Assembly (NCBI GenBank): GCA_025963635.1
Contig: JAOQAK010000071.1
Span: forward strand, 1-64,000
Origin: Ferruginibacter sp.
GTDB taxonomy: Bacteria > Bacteroidota > Bacteroidia > Chitinophagales > Chitinophagaceae
Length of the DNA stretch: 64,000 nt
Direction of reading: 5' to 3'
Positions 15,913-25,056 of this stretch are shown here, piece by piece; position 1 is the first letter of the stretch; each line of letters begins with the position of its first letter. A program made the position numbers and the translations under genes. Under the pieces are notes generated by a model. The model was not told the DNA's origin and ran no database searches. It was given only the letters and a program-made list of their open reading frames with translations.

Positions 15913-17313
15913 TTAAACAGTAAGCGCTACGATATAATCATATATCCAACTCAGCAAGCCAACAAACACAATGCCTGCGCCGCATATAATCATACCTAGT
16001 TTGGTGGATGGATGCATATTGATCTTTTCGATGGGTTGTTCATTTTTATCCATGAACACTGCACGGATCACTCTCAAATAATAAAATAGAGAAACGATCA
16101 GGTTCAATGCAGCCATCGTAATAAAAAAGTAATTTCCTTTGGCTGCGCCGGCGGTGATCAAAAACAGTTTCCCAAAAAAGCCCGCAGTCGGCGGAATACC
16201 CGCCAGTGAAAACAATGCCAATGCCAGTATCCAGCTGATGAAGGGATTGGTTTGGTAAAGCCCTTTATAATCATCGATGCGCTCTTTACCAGTTTGTTGC
16301 GATATAACGCCCGCCACGCCAAATGCGGCCAGGTTAGAAAAAGTATAGATCAAAACAAAATACACGACAGAAGATATTCCTTCAAATGAATTGCCGCTTA
16401 AACCAACCAATATAAAACCAACCTGCGCAATGGATGAATAGGCAAGAAAGCGTTTCATATTTTGCTGCCTTAAAGCAAAGAGGTTACCGATGACCATGGT
16501 AGCAATCGACAATATCATCAGCATATTGTACCAAACATTATGCATTGGGCCAAATACTTTATAGAGTGCCGTAAGCAATATAAATGCAATGGAACCTTTC
16601 GATATCACGGATAAAAAAGAAGACACTGCAATTGGTGCGCCTTCATATACATCGGCCGTCCACAAGTGAAAGGGAACCACGGATAATTTAAAAGCGAAAG
16701 CGCCAAAGAGGAATACGAAAGCAAGGATTTGTAAAGGACTTCCATCCAGCAATGCAGGCATTTCTGTAAAACTAATGGTGCCGGTAGCGCCATAGATCAG
16801 GGAAATGCCAAACAATAATATCCCGGACGAAAAAGCAGATGAGAGGATCATTTTCATAGAAGCTTCCGATGCAATTTTTTTCTCCAGGTCAAAATTCGCC
16901 ATAGCCGCCACAGGGATGGTAGAAAGCTCAAGTGATAAAAAGAACATCAGCAGGCTTCCGCTGGAGATCATAAAAAACATACCCAGCAAAGCAGATAACA
17001 TCAGTATAAAAAATTCCGGCATGTGCTCGCTCTTCTTGAGCCAGTCTGCAAACAATAAAGAAATAAGATAAACTCCCAGGCTTAAAATGCTCTTTTGAAA
17101 TGTCATTAAAGCATTGGTGGTGAAAAGTCCGCCAAACAAACTACCTGCTTCGTTAAAGAAAAACCCTGCAATAAAATTAGCCAGCAATAAAAATTGTACC
17201 AGCGATAAAAAGCGATCATTCTTCATCTCCGTACCTACCTTTATTATCAGCAGCACGAACAGGATCAAAGTGATCACCAGTTCAGATTTCATTAAAATCA
17301 AAAAGTCGTTCAT
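15913..17313 (-). CDS. nuoN: NADH-quinone oxidoreductase subunit N
   Basis: A 466-residue antiporter-like membrane subunit of complex I, one of three proton-pumping modules. About 13-14 hydrophobic helices are visible. The conserved charged segments include HLWTADVYEGAPI with the helix-breaking proline region and KGSIAFILL. The distal gene of the nuo block, separated from nuoM by 79 bases. Confidence 0.96.
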   Translation of the reverse strand: MNDFLILMKSELVITLILFVLLIIKVGTEMKNDRFLSLVQFLLLANFIAGFFFNEAGSLFGGLFTTNALMTFQKSILSLGVYLISLLFADWLKKSEHMPEFFILMLSALLGMFFMISSGSLLMFFLSLELSTIPVAAMANFDLEKKIASEASMKMILSSAFSSGILLFGISLIYGATGTISFTEMPALLDGSPLQILAFVFLFGAFAFKLSVVPFHLWTADVYEGAPIAVSSFLSVISKGSIAFILLTALYKVFGPMHNVWYNMLMILSIATMVIGNLFALRQQNMKRFLAYSSIAQVGFILVGLSGNSFEGISSVVYFVLIYTFSNLAAFGVAGVISQQTGKERIDDYKGLYQTNPFISWILALALFSLAGIPPTAGFFGKLFLITAGAAKGNYFFITMAALNLIVSLFYYLRVIRAVFMDKNEQPIEKINMHPSTKLGMIICGAGIVFVGLLSWIYDYIVALTV

Positions 17314-17392
17314 TATAGAATTTAAATGTAGAATGCCGGTTGCCAGGACTTATTTCGCTTGCCCGATACACCTTGTTCTTTTATTACCAGAT

Positions 17393-18871
17393 TTATTTTC
17401 CTGCCACTTTGTGCATTATTATATCCGCAGCCGGGCTCACTAAATCATTCAACCAAAATGGTGCAATACCAATTGCAATGATGCCTGCAATTAAAATCAC
17501 CGCAGCCAGTTTCTCGTTCCATGCTGCATCCGTTAGATTGCTAAACTCTGCTTTTATGGGTCCCATGGCGGTTTGCCCGATTGCCCTTAAAATATAGACT
17601 GCCGTTACTACAATGGACATACAAGCTGCAATGGTTGCAACGCGGTGGAATGTATCAGGCTGCTGCCATGATCCCATTAATATAGTCATCTCCGCCACAA
17701 AACCACTTAGTCCGGGCAGGCCCAATGAACACAATCCAACAATAAATAACACCGTAGTGATGAAGGGCATTACTTTCAACAATCCGCCCATTTCATTTAC
17801 CTGCCGCGTATGTGTGCGCTCGTAGATCATGCCAATCACGGCAAAGAAAAGGGCCGTCATCAATCCGTGAGAAACCATTTGCATTACCGCCCCCGTCATG
17901 GCTGTTTTAGTTAACATACCAATACCGAGCAACACAAATCCGCAATGACTCACGGATGAATAGGCGTTGATATATTTCAAATCCTTCTGCATCATGGTAG
18001 CGAAGGCGCCATATAAAATAGCAATGGTAGAAAGAACAATAATAATGTTAGCATACTCCTTTGCTCCATCTGGCATCATATAGGTAGCCACCCGTAAGCA
18101 ACCGTAGCCGCCCAATTTCATAGATATCCCTGCCAGGAACATAGAACCCGCGGTAGGTGCAGAAGAGTGACCATCGGGTACCCAGGTATGGAAGGGAAAC
18201 AGCGCCGTAAATACTCCAAACCCAACGAACAATAAAGGGAAACAAATTTTTTGAACAGTGATAGGAATATGCAGCTGAGATAAGGATATCAAGTCAAAAG
18301 TTCTTTCAGGGCTGCCAAAATAAACACCCAATAAGCCTACTAACACCAATGCAGAGCCGCCCATTAACATCAGGGCAAGTTTGTTGGCAGCATTTTCTTT
18401 TTTGCCACTTCCCCAAATGCCGATCAGCAAATATTTTGGTATTACTGCTATTTCAAGAAAGAAGAAAAGGATAAACAGGTCAAGAGAGATAAAGAATCCG
18501 TAAGCGCCAAAACTTAAGAGGATCAGTAAGAAATAAAATTCCTTCGTCATCTTTGTTACGTTCCAGGAAACCAACACGCCGGCAATTACTACGAAAGCTG
18601 TTAACAGGATCATTGCTACTGAGATACCATCTACGCCCAAATGAAAACTAATATGCAACGAAGGAAACCAGTTGTATTGCAGTTCAAATAGCATTTGTGC
18701 TTCATTGCCAGCTGCCCGCTCATTTCGGAATGTAAAAAGTAATGCAAAGGCCAATGCGAATTGCAGTGTAGCCCCAATCAACGCGGTCCATTTTACCTGT
18801 TGGGGATTGCGCATCAAAAGTATAGCAACTGCAGTGAGCAATGGTAACCCTATGAGTGATATTAGATTCAT
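17393..18871 (-). CDS. nuoM: NADH-quinone oxidoreductase subunit M
   Basis: A 492-residue antiporter-like membrane subunit of complex I. The HTWVPDGHSSAPTAGS motif and the lysine-containing helix GISMKLGGYG are diagnostic of NuoM. Around 14 membrane helices are apparent. A GC-rich repeat separates it from nuoL. Confidence 0.97.
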   Translation of the reverse strand: MNLISLIGLPLLTAVAILLMRNPQQVKWTALIGATLQFALAFALLFTFRNERAAGNEAQMLFELQYNWFPSLHISFHLGVDGISVAMILLTAFVVIAGVLVSWNVTKMTKEFYFLLILLSFGAYGFFISLDLFILFFFLEIAVIPKYLLIGIWGSGKKENAANKLALMLMGGSALVLVGLLGVYFGSPERTFDLISLSQLHIPITVQKICFPLLFVGFGVFTALFPFHTWVPDGHSSAPTAGSMFLAGISMKLGGYGCLRVATYMMPDGAKEYANIIIVLSTIAILYGAFATMMQKDLKYINAYSSVSHCGFVLLGIGMLTKTAMTGAVMQMVSHGLMTALFFAVIGMIYERTHTRQVNEMGGLLKVMPFITTVLFIVGLCSLGLPGLSGFVAEMTILMGSWQQPDTFHRVATIAACMSIVVTAVYILRAIGQTAMGPIKAEFSNLTDAAWNEKLAAVILIAGIIAIGIAPFWLNDLVSPAADIIMHKVAGK

Positions 18872-18901
18872 GTATTGATTTCTTGATTAATATTTTAAAC
18901 C

Positions 18902-18944
18902 GGACCTCACCCCCAACCCCTCTTCAAGAGAGAGGGGAGCTTGA
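18902..18944 (+). repeat. GC-rich hairpin repeat between nuoL and nuoM
   Basis: A CCCCTC...GAGGGG palindrome with the block CCTCACCCCCAACCCCTC followed by AGAGAGGGGAGC. It is the common Bacteroidota intergenic repeat type and is related in style to the four repeats near nuoI, nuoH and nuoD. Confidence 0.6.
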
Positions 18945-18988
18945 CCCTGAATATGCTTAGCTCTTTTAGACGCTCTGATAGATGAACC

Positions 18989-20968
18989 CTATTTCCATAT
19001 ATAAATAAACAGTACCGCCAGGCCAATTACTCCCGCTAAAAAGTAAATCGCGTACTGCTGTACTTTACCCGATTGAAACTGCTTGATCTTTTCAGAAATG
19101 GCCTGGGTTGTATTCCCTGCTCCTATCACCATTCCATCCACTACATTTTTATCAAACCAGGCAGCGGGCCTTCCTATTAGATTAAACAATATTTTTTTTG
19201 TGATGAACAAGTACAGTTCATCCATGTAAAATTTATGATAAGCTGCTTTATAAAACCCACTCAATGAAGCAGCGATGGAAGCCGGCCTGTCATTTTGTTT
19301 TTTGTACAACCACATGGCGGTGAATATGCCCGCCAATCCCAATAGAACCGGCGCAATAGAAAACTGCAGATGAAAGGCAGATTCCAATGGTTTGCCATCG
19401 GTACTCACAAAATTTCCAAAGGGAATAAATCCTGCAAAGGCAGCGCCTGCAGCCAGTAAAACCAATGGCAGCATCATTGCAAAACCACCTTCGCCGTGAT
19501 GTTCACCATGAACAGTTGCTTCTTTGTTCCAAAAAACGCTGAAATACAACCGGAACATATAAAAGGCGGTCAGTCCTGAAGTAATCAATGCAGTCCAGTA
19601 GATAGCCGGGTTATGATTGAACGCTGCCAGTAATATTTCTTCTTTGCTAAAAAAACCTGCGAATGGCGGAACACCCGAGATAGCAAGACAAGCAATCAAA
19701 AATGTAATATGGGTAACCGGTAAATACTTTCTTAATCCACCCATATCTTTCATTTCATTGCTATGAATAAAATGTATTACTGAACCCGCGCCAAGGAACA
19801 ATAAGGCCTTGAACATGGCATGTGTAAAAAGATGAAACATAGATGCGGTGAAACCCAAACCATTCTCTCCACCCCAACCGGATACACCGAGCGCAAACAT
19901 CATAAAACCGATCTGCGACATCGTTGAATAAGCGAGTACTCTTTTAATATCGGTTTGTGTACACGCAATCAGCGCTGCAAATAAGGCTGAAAATATCCCG
20001 GTATAGGCTACTACATCCAATGCAGGTGGCGACATACTGAAAACAGGGAATAATCTTGCCACTAAAAATACACCAGCTACTACCATCGTTGCGGCGTGTA
20101 TCAATGCGGATACGGGTGTAGGACCTTCCATTGCATCCGGCAACCAGATGTGCAGCGGGAACATGGCACTTTTACCAGCACCACCAATAAACACCAGCAC
20201 CAACGCCCAGGTTAAAGCTGAAACACCAAGGAAAGAAGACGCAATCGCCGCTTGGAATTCAGGAGCCGAAGTGGATGTTAATCGTTGTATGAGTGTATTG
20301 AAATCCAGGGTACCTGCATAAAATGCCAGCACCAAAATCCCGATGAGAAATCCAAGATCAGCAAAACGGGTAACGATAAACGCTTTTTTACAAGCTGCCA
20401 CTGCACTCGGGCGATCGTAATAATATCCAATCAGCAAAAAGGAAGAAACACCCACCAGTTCCCAGAAGAAATACATCTGGAAAATATTGGAAGACATTAC
20501 TAAACCAAGCATAGAAAAAGTGAACAGGCCGAGGAAAGCAAAATAAGTTGGGAAACGTTCTTCACCCTTCATGTAAGCCAAACTATACAGATGCACCATC
20601 AGCGAGATAAAGCTTACTACCACCAGCATCATCACAGAGATCGGATCGAGGATGACACCCATATCGATAGAAACACCGGGTGAAAACTGCAGCCACGTAA
20701 ATTGAAAAGGAATTATTTTTTGGTAGATGCCATCCACTTTTCCAAACTCAAAAAAATACCCATAGGCGGTATAAAGAGATAGAACGGTGGAAGACAATAA
20801 AAGCAGTGTGGCTAAGATACCAGAAGAGCGTTGTAAATATTTTCTGCCAAACAAACCCAGCAATAAAAACCCGGCGAGCGGAAGCAAAGGAATCAAAATT
20901 AAAGCCCATCCTAAATCCCAGCCGAGGGGAAGTACCTGGAGCACACGAATTTGCAATAAGTCATTCAT
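18989..20968 (-). CDS. nuoL: NADH-quinone oxidoreductase subunit L
   Basis: A 659-residue antiporter-like subunit, the most distal proton pump of complex I. HIWLPDAMEGPTPVSALIHAATMV is the NuoL signature region, cut here to HIWLPDAMEGPTPVS. The extended C-terminus (about 560-659) matches the lateral helix that runs along the membrane arm. A hydrophilic histidine-rich loop (VHGEHHGEGG) near residue 495 is typical of Bacteroidota copies. Confidence 0.97.
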   Translation of the reverse strand: MNDLLQIRVLQVLPLGWDLGWALILIPLLPLAGFLLLGLFGRKYLQRSSGILATLLLLSSTVLSLYTAYGYFFEFGKVDGIYQKIIPFQFTWLQFSPGVSIDMGVILDPISVMMLVVVSFISLMVHLYSLAYMKGEERFPTYFAFLGLFTFSMLGLVMSSNIFQMYFFWELVGVSSFLLIGYYYDRPSAVAACKKAFIVTRFADLGFLIGILVLAFYAGTLDFNTLIQRLTSTSAPEFQAAIASSFLGVSALTWALVLVFIGGAGKSAMFPLHIWLPDAMEGPTPVSALIHAATMVVAGVFLVARLFPVFSMSPPALDVVAYTGIFSALFAALIACTQTDIKRVLAYSTMSQIGFMMFALGVSGWGGENGLGFTASMFHLFTHAMFKALLFLGAGSVIHFIHSNEMKDMGGLRKYLPVTHITFLIACLAISGVPPFAGFFSKEEILLAAFNHNPAIYWTALITSGLTAFYMFRLYFSVFWNKEATVHGEHHGEGGFAMMLPLVLLAAGAAFAGFIPFGNFVSTDGKPLESAFHLQFSIAPVLLGLAGIFTAMWLYKKQNDRPASIAASLSGFYKAAYHKFYMDELYLFITKKILFNLIGRPAAWFDKNVVDGMVIGAGNTTQAISEKIKQFQSGKVQQYAIYFLAGVIGLAVLFIYIWK

Positions 20969-21026
20969 AAATATATTGTATGGCGTCGCTTTCTACTCCC
21001 TTTGCGGTAGTAACTGGCAGCGCCTT

Positions 21027-21341
21027 TTAAAATTTCATTTCTTCAGCATTCTCCACATCAATGGATTGGTGGCTCCGGTATAAATTAATTATGATCGCAA
21101 TGGCCACCGCCGCTTCTGCAGCTGCAATGGCAATTACAAAAATGGAAAAGAATAACCCATCCAGCCTGTTGGGCCATAAATATTTATTGAAGGCTATAAA
21201 ATTCAGGTTCACACTATTCAACACCAGTTCTATGCTCATTAGCATAGTGATCAGGTTCCTCCTGGTAAAGAAACCAAACACACCGATAAAAAATAGCGCT
21301 GCGCTAATGAATAACAAATGATATAATCCGGGCTCCATCAT
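21027..21341 (-). CDS. nuoK: NADH-quinone oxidoreductase subunit K
   Basis: A 104-residue, three-helix membrane subunit of complex I. The conserved glutamates sit in helix 2 (MLMSIELVLNSVNLN) and helix 3 (IAIAAAEAAVAIAI). Its ATG overlaps the nuoJ stop by four bases (ATGA), indicating translational coupling. Confidence 0.97.
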   Translation of the reverse strand: MMEPGLYHLLFISAALFFIGVFGFFTRRNLITMLMSIELVLNSVNLNFIAFNKYLWPNRLDGLFFSIFVIAIAAAEAAVAIAIIINLYRSHQSIDVENAEEMKF

Positions 21342-21856
21342 GCTACTGCGGGTTTAGAACGTAAAGCAATTACGATGCAACCAATCATTGCCGCCAGCAG
21401 TAATATACTCACTACTTCAAAGGGCAATGCAAACCCGCTGTCTTCCACACCCAGCATTTGGTTGCCGATGTTTGTTACAGTAGGAGCAGTTGGTTGGTCG
21501 GTTGTTTGTGTAAATGAATGTTGGTACAATTGCACCATGGTTAAGGCAAATCCACAGAAGGCTGCCATTGCAGAAAATAGCTGCCGGCCGATCTTTTGCT
21601 TGGGTAATAAATCGCCTGCCTGCTGTGTTAAAAAAATTGAGAAGATGATCAATACCGTTATGCCACCAACATACACTACTATTTGAACGGCCGCAATAAA
21701 TTCGTATTGCATCCAGAAAAAAAGGCCGGCGATTCCAATCAATGAAAACAAAAGGAAGATGGCTGCACGAAATATTTGCCGGGTAGTAACTGCCAGCACT
21801 CCACTCACCAAAGTAAGTGCTGCCAGCATGTAAAATATAATTGTAGATCCGCTCAT
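21338..21856 (-). CDS. nuoJ: NADH-quinone oxidoreductase subunit J
   Basis: A 172-residue membrane subunit of complex I with five hydrophobic helices. The helix-3 segment AAVQIVVYVGGITVLIIF contains the conserved pi-bulge tyrosine and glycines. The protein is coupled to nuoK by an ATGA overlap. A 160-base gap to nuoI contains dispersed repeat copy B. Confidence 0.96.
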   Translation of the reverse strand: MSGSTIIFYMLAALTLVSGVLAVTTRQIFRAAIFLLFSLIGIAGLFFWMQYEFIAAVQIVVYVGGITVLIIFSIFLTQQAGDLLPKQKIGRQLFSAMAAFCGFALTMVQLYQHSFTQTTDQPTAPTVTNIGNQMLGVEDSGFALPFEVVSILLLAAMIGCIVIALRSKPAVA

Positions 21857-21891
21857 TTAAGGGTTATTATTGCTCTTCAAAAATTCTTGTG

Positions 21892-22020
21892 TTAAATAAG
21901 TAATGCTGAAAATTTTTGCTTACAAACATTTGTTTCCATGGCATCACCGTTGTGTTCACTCACTTGTACCGCATACCATTGTGGATCTTTTACTGCAGCG
22001 GGTATAGCGACGGTCATCAT
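21892..22020 (-). CDS. 42-residue open frame overlapping the nuoI stop
   Basis: A short frame whose ATG overlaps the nuoI TGA (ATGA). It reads MMTVAIPAAVKDPQW and continues through the dispersed repeat to a TAA at 21892. The overlap suggests translational coupling, but most of it is repeat sequence, and copy A of the repeat stops early in the same frame. I think fortuitous coding is more likely than a real small protein. Confidence 0.2.
   Translation of the reverse strand: MMTVAIPAAVKDPQWYAVQVSEHNGDAMETNVCKQKFSALLI
21918..21982 (-). repeat. dispersed repeat, copy B (CAAGTGAGTGA family)
   Basis: The reverse strand matches copy A at 15803-15867, so the copies are inverted relative to each other. 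It fills most of the nuoI-nuoJ gap. From memory similar sequences recur in Chitinophagaceae genomes. Confidence 0.6.
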
Positions 22021-22574
22021 TCTATACCTTCCCTGATTTTTGATCCCGGTTTATTTAAAATTTTTGTAAGCTCACTCCTGTCAAATACACTGTGTTCAAA
22101 GGTTTGCGCCATTTTGATTGCATCCGTAGGACAGGCAACTACACATAAATTACACATGGTGCACAATTCAAGATGGTATACAAATTTATCCAGCGCTTTT
22201 TTCTTTTTGCCCTCAGGTGTAATATCAAATTTGGTGATGATCTTAATGGTTGCATTCGGACAAGCCAGTTCACAGGCCGTGCACCCGGTGCAGGCGTGTT
22301 CATTATTTTCATCATGGGGCATTACTACTTCGCCTTTAAATCGCTCCGGCAAATTCAAAGTGTCCCGGTTCTCAGGGTACTGTTCGGTAATGATCTCTTT
22401 ATGATGTGTAAAGTAATAAAGCGTACGACGAAGACCTGTAGCCAATGACTTCAGGCCATTGAAAACATCTTTAAGATATTGAAGCGCCCCACCACCAGAA
22501 GAAGAAGCCCCCCCACCCCCGCTAGCCAGCGGGGGGATTGAAGAAGAGTCTTTATAATTTGAATTGTTACTCAT
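22017..22574 (-). CDS. nuoI: NADH-quinone oxidoreductase subunit I, with repeat-derived N-terminal extension
   Basis: A 185-residue complex I subunit carrying clusters N6a and N6b, which pass electrons towards NuoB. The two ferredoxin motifs are CTGCTACELACP and CTMCNLCVVACP. The core starts at about residue 30 (LQYLKDVFNGLKSL). The first 28 residues are Ser/Gly-rich and unlike other NuoI; residues from about 11 to 23 (SIPPLASGGGG and onward) are translated from a GC-rich dispersed hairpin repeat. A start nearer the core is possible but there is no ATG in between, so the extension is probably real. Confidence 0.95.
   Translation of the reverse strand: MSNNSNYKDSSSIPPLASGGGGASSSGGGALQYLKDVFNGLKSLATGLRRTLYYFTHHKEIITEQYPENRDTLNLPERFKGEVVMPHDENNEHACTGCTACELACPNATIKIITKFDITPEGKKKKALDKFVYHLELCTMCNLCVVACPTDAIKMAQTFEHSVFDRSELTKILNKPGSKIREGIE
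22505..22543 (-). repeat. nuoI: GC-rich hairpin repeat inside nuoI coding sequence
   Basis: CCCCCGCT and AGCGGGGG arms surround AGCC, followed by a C6 block. On the reverse strand the core CCCCGCTGGCTAGCGGGG is identical to that of the intergenic repeat at 23908-23942. It is read in frame as Ile-Pro-Pro-Leu-Ala-Ser-Gly4. Confidence 0.75.
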
Positions 22575-22648
22575 TATACGTTGTGTTCAATTTTCTTTAT
22601 TTTGAACCTTTCAATTTCATAACTAATGTGCCGCCCGAATGCTGTTGC

Positions 22649-22680
22649 TTAAATCCCCCCTTTGGGGGGCAGGGGGGCTT
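22649..22680 (+). repeat. GC-rich hairpin repeat between nuoI and nuoH
   Basis: Reads TTAAATCCCCCC, TTT, GGGGGG, CA, GGGGGGCTT. The C6/G6 hairpin and the AAATC and GCTT borders match the reverse strand of 23766-23796. Confidence 0.75.
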
Positions 22681-22687
22681 GGTGGCT

Positions 22688-23764
22688 TTAAAAATGCCAC
22701 CCCAAAATCGCCATTAAAGTTACCAGCAGTATATTAAACATACTGATGGGTAATAAATATTTCCATTCAAGATTTAGCAACTGGTCGATGCGCAACCTTG
22801 GGAATGTCCACCTGAACCACATGATCAGGAATATCAGGAAAAACGTTTTACCAAAGAACCAAAGGCTCGAAGGAATATAATCCATTACATGATTAAACGC
22901 TTCCCAATGACCGATGTGAAATGGCATCCATCCGCCCAGGAACAAAGTAGCGCCGATAGCACATACAATAAAAACATTGATGTATTCCGCCAGGAAAAAC
23001 AGTGCGAATTTCATCCCTGAATATTCTGTGTGAAAACCGGCTGTCAACTCAGATTCTGCTTCTGCAAGATCAAATGGCGCCCGGTTGGTTTCAGCAGTAA
23101 CGGCTATAATAAAAATGATAAATGCAATGATCACCGGTATATGCCCTTTAAATATCCACCAGCCATCCGCCTGTGATTGGATGATCTCGTTTAAATTTAA
23201 ACTGCCAGTTAATATTACAACGGCCAGGATAGATAAGCCTGCAGATAATTCATAACTCACAATTTGGGCTCCGCTGCGCATGGCACCCATCAAAGAATAT
23301 TTATTGTTGCTGGCCCATCCTGCCATTAGAATACTGATCACCATGATGGAAGAAATCGCTGAAAAATACAGTACACCAATATTCAGGTCCCATAGTTGAA
23401 AGTCTTTTGCGAAAGCAATCGGCGCCATCAAAAGCATCGCCACCATCATAGCGATAAATGGTGCGAAATTGAACAGGAATTTATCAGCGCCGTTTGGTGT
23501 CATCCCTTCTTTCACCAATAATTTAACTGTGTCAGCTAAAGACTGCAACATTCCTTTCGGACCAACCCTGTTAGGCCCCAGCCGGATTTGTATCCATGCC
23601 GCTACCCTTCTTTCCATCAGCACTAATACCAAACCGAGTGCAGCAAATAAGCCGATAACACAAACACCTGCAATCACCATTTCGATGACCATTGTCCAGG
23701 TTGGGTTAAAGATTCCTCTTAACCAACTGTCTATAAATTTCGATAAATTAGAAAAGCTCAACAT
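22688..23764 (-). CDS. nuoH: NADH-quinone oxidoreductase subunit H
   Basis: A 358-residue complex I subunit that joins the membrane arm to the peripheral arm and forms part of the quinone site. RLGPNRVGPKGMLQSLADTVKLL is cut here to its core, RLGPNRVGPKGMLQ. The acidic loop EAESELTAGFHTEYSGM is also present. It directly follows nuoD across a 176-base gap where nuoE, nuoF and nuoG normally sit. Confidence 0.97.
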   Translation of the reverse strand: MLSFSNLSKFIDSWLRGIFNPTWTMVIEMVIAGVCVIGLFAALGLVLVLMERRVAAWIQIRLGPNRVGPKGMLQSLADTVKLLVKEGMTPNGADKFLFNFAPFIAMMVAMLLMAPIAFAKDFQLWDLNIGVLYFSAISSIMVISILMAGWASNNKYSLMGAMRSGAQIVSYELSAGLSILAVVILTGSLNLNEIIQSQADGWWIFKGHIPVIIAFIIFIIAVTAETNRAPFDLAEAESELTAGFHTEYSGMKFALFFLAEYINVFIVCAIGATLFLGGWMPFHIGHWEAFNHVMDYIPSSLWFFGKTFFLIFLIMWFRWTFPRLRIDQLLNLEWKYLLPISMFNILLVTLMAILGWHF

Positions 23765-23765
23765 A

Positions 23766-23796
23766 AAGCCCCCCCACCCCCCAAGGGGGGATTTAA
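23766..23796 (-). repeat. GC-rich hairpin repeat at the nuoD-nuoH junction (nuoH side)
   Basis: AAGCCCCCCC, ACCCCCC, AA, GGGGGG, ATTTAA. It is an inverted copy of the repeat at 22649-22680, starting one base after the nuoH start codon. Confidence 0.75.
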
Positions 23797-23907
23797 GAAT
23801 AGAATATTGTTTGGAATGGTATTCATTTTTTAAGAGTTCAATTTTTTATTTTTGGCAGTAACTATATATAACACGCTACCAATTTTAAAAGCTCTGCATT
23901 TCGGTTC

Positions 23908-23942
23908 TCCCCGCTGGCTAGCGGGGGCGTTAGAGGGGCTTT
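23908..23942 (-). repeat. GC-rich hairpin repeat at the nuoD-nuoH junction (nuoD side)
   Basis: CCCCGCTGGCTAGCGGGG core followed by GAGGGGCTT. The core matches the repeat inside nuoI. It overlaps the last bases of nuoD. Confidence 0.7.
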
Positions 23943-25056
23943 ACCTATCAATATCAGGTATTACCAAATCCAATGTTCCCATCATCGCCACCAGGTCGCC
24001 TAGCTTACTTCCTCTTGCCATTTGATCTAAAGCGGAAAGATTTGAAAAGCCCGGTGACCGGAATTTGATCCTGTATGGAGTAGTTCCGCCTTCGCTCACA
24101 ATGTATACTCCGAACTCACCGCGTGCTGTCTCTACCCTTTGGTAAAATTCACCTTTGGGTAACTTCAAAACCGCTTTGGTTTTGGCCTGGAAATCACCTT
24201 CCGGAATATTATCAATCAGTTGTTCAATGATCCTGATCGATTGGTTCATTTCCCTGATCCTCACCATATACCTCGCAAAGGAATCACAACCTGTTTCCAA
24301 CACTTCATCAAACTGCACCTGGTCATATACTTCGTAAGGATATAATTTCCGGATGTCGCTTGATACGCCACTACCCTTTGCCGTTGGCCCTGTGCAGCCA
24401 AAAGAAATCGCATCTTCCGGAGATAAATAACCAACGCCTTTCATCCTGTTCTGAAAAATAATATTACCCGTCACCAATTCATCGTACTCACTGATCTTTG
24501 ATTTATATAAAGTGATAAAATCCTTTACGCGTTTTTGAAAATTGGGATGAATGTCCAGCATTACTCCGCCGGGGACCATGTAATTCATGGTAAGTCTTGC
24601 CCCGCAGGTTTCTTCCATGATATCATTGATGGTTTCTCTTTCCCTGAAGGCATGAAAGAAAGGCGTAAAGGCGCCAAGATCCATTGCCATTGCTCCCCAC
24701 CACAATTCATGCGATGCTATTCTTGTAAGTTCATCCATTATCACGCGGATCACTTTTGCACGGGACGGTATTTCTATCTGCAAGCCCTTTTCTACACAAA
24801 GCGCACATGCGTGGTTGTTAATATGAGCAGAAAGATAATCCATCCTGCTTGTTACATAAATGAACTGGCGGTAGGTTAAACTCTCGCACATTTTTTCAAT
24901 AGAGCGATGAATATATCCAAGGTGCGGTTCCACTTTCTTAATGGTTTCTCCATTAATAGTAATCACCAGGTGCAACACGCCATGGGTGGCAGGATGCTGA
25001 GGACCTACATTAATGATGATATCGCCTTCTGGTGTTGTGCCTATTTCTTCAACCAT
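23941..25056 (-). CDS. nuoD: NADH-quinone oxidoreductase subunit D
   Basis: A 371-residue peripheral-arm subunit of complex I, related to the large subunit of NiFe hydrogenases, that forms the quinone pocket with NuoB. The HPATHGVLHL and PHLGYIHRSIEKM motifs are present. It is separate from nuoC, unlike the fused CD of enterobacteria. The length is slightly shorter than the roughly 400 residues usual elsewhere. Confidence 0.97.
   Translation of the reverse strand: MVEEIGTTPEGDIIINVGPQHPATHGVLHLVITINGETIKKVEPHLGYIHRSIEKMCESLTYRQFIYVTSRMDYLSAHINNHACALCVEKGLQIEIPSRAKVIRVIMDELTRIASHELWWGAMAMDLGAFTPFFHAFRERETINDIMEETCGARLTMNYMVPGGVMLDIHPNFQKRVKDFITLYKSKISEYDELVTGNIIFQNRMKGVGYLSPEDAISFGCTGPTAKGSGVSSDIRKLYPYEVYDQVQFDEVLETGCDSFARYMVRIREMNQSIRIIEQLIDNIPEGDFQAKTKAVLKLPKGEFYQRVETARGEFGVYIVSEGGTTPYRIKFRSPGFSNLSALDQMARGSKLGDLVAMMGTLDLVIPDIDR

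Noticed and set aside
23765..23940. Remains of nuoE, nuoF or nuoG in the nuoD-nuoH gap
   Set aside because: The 176 bases are AT-rich sequence plus two hairpin repeats; no fragment of these subunits was recognisable in any frame.
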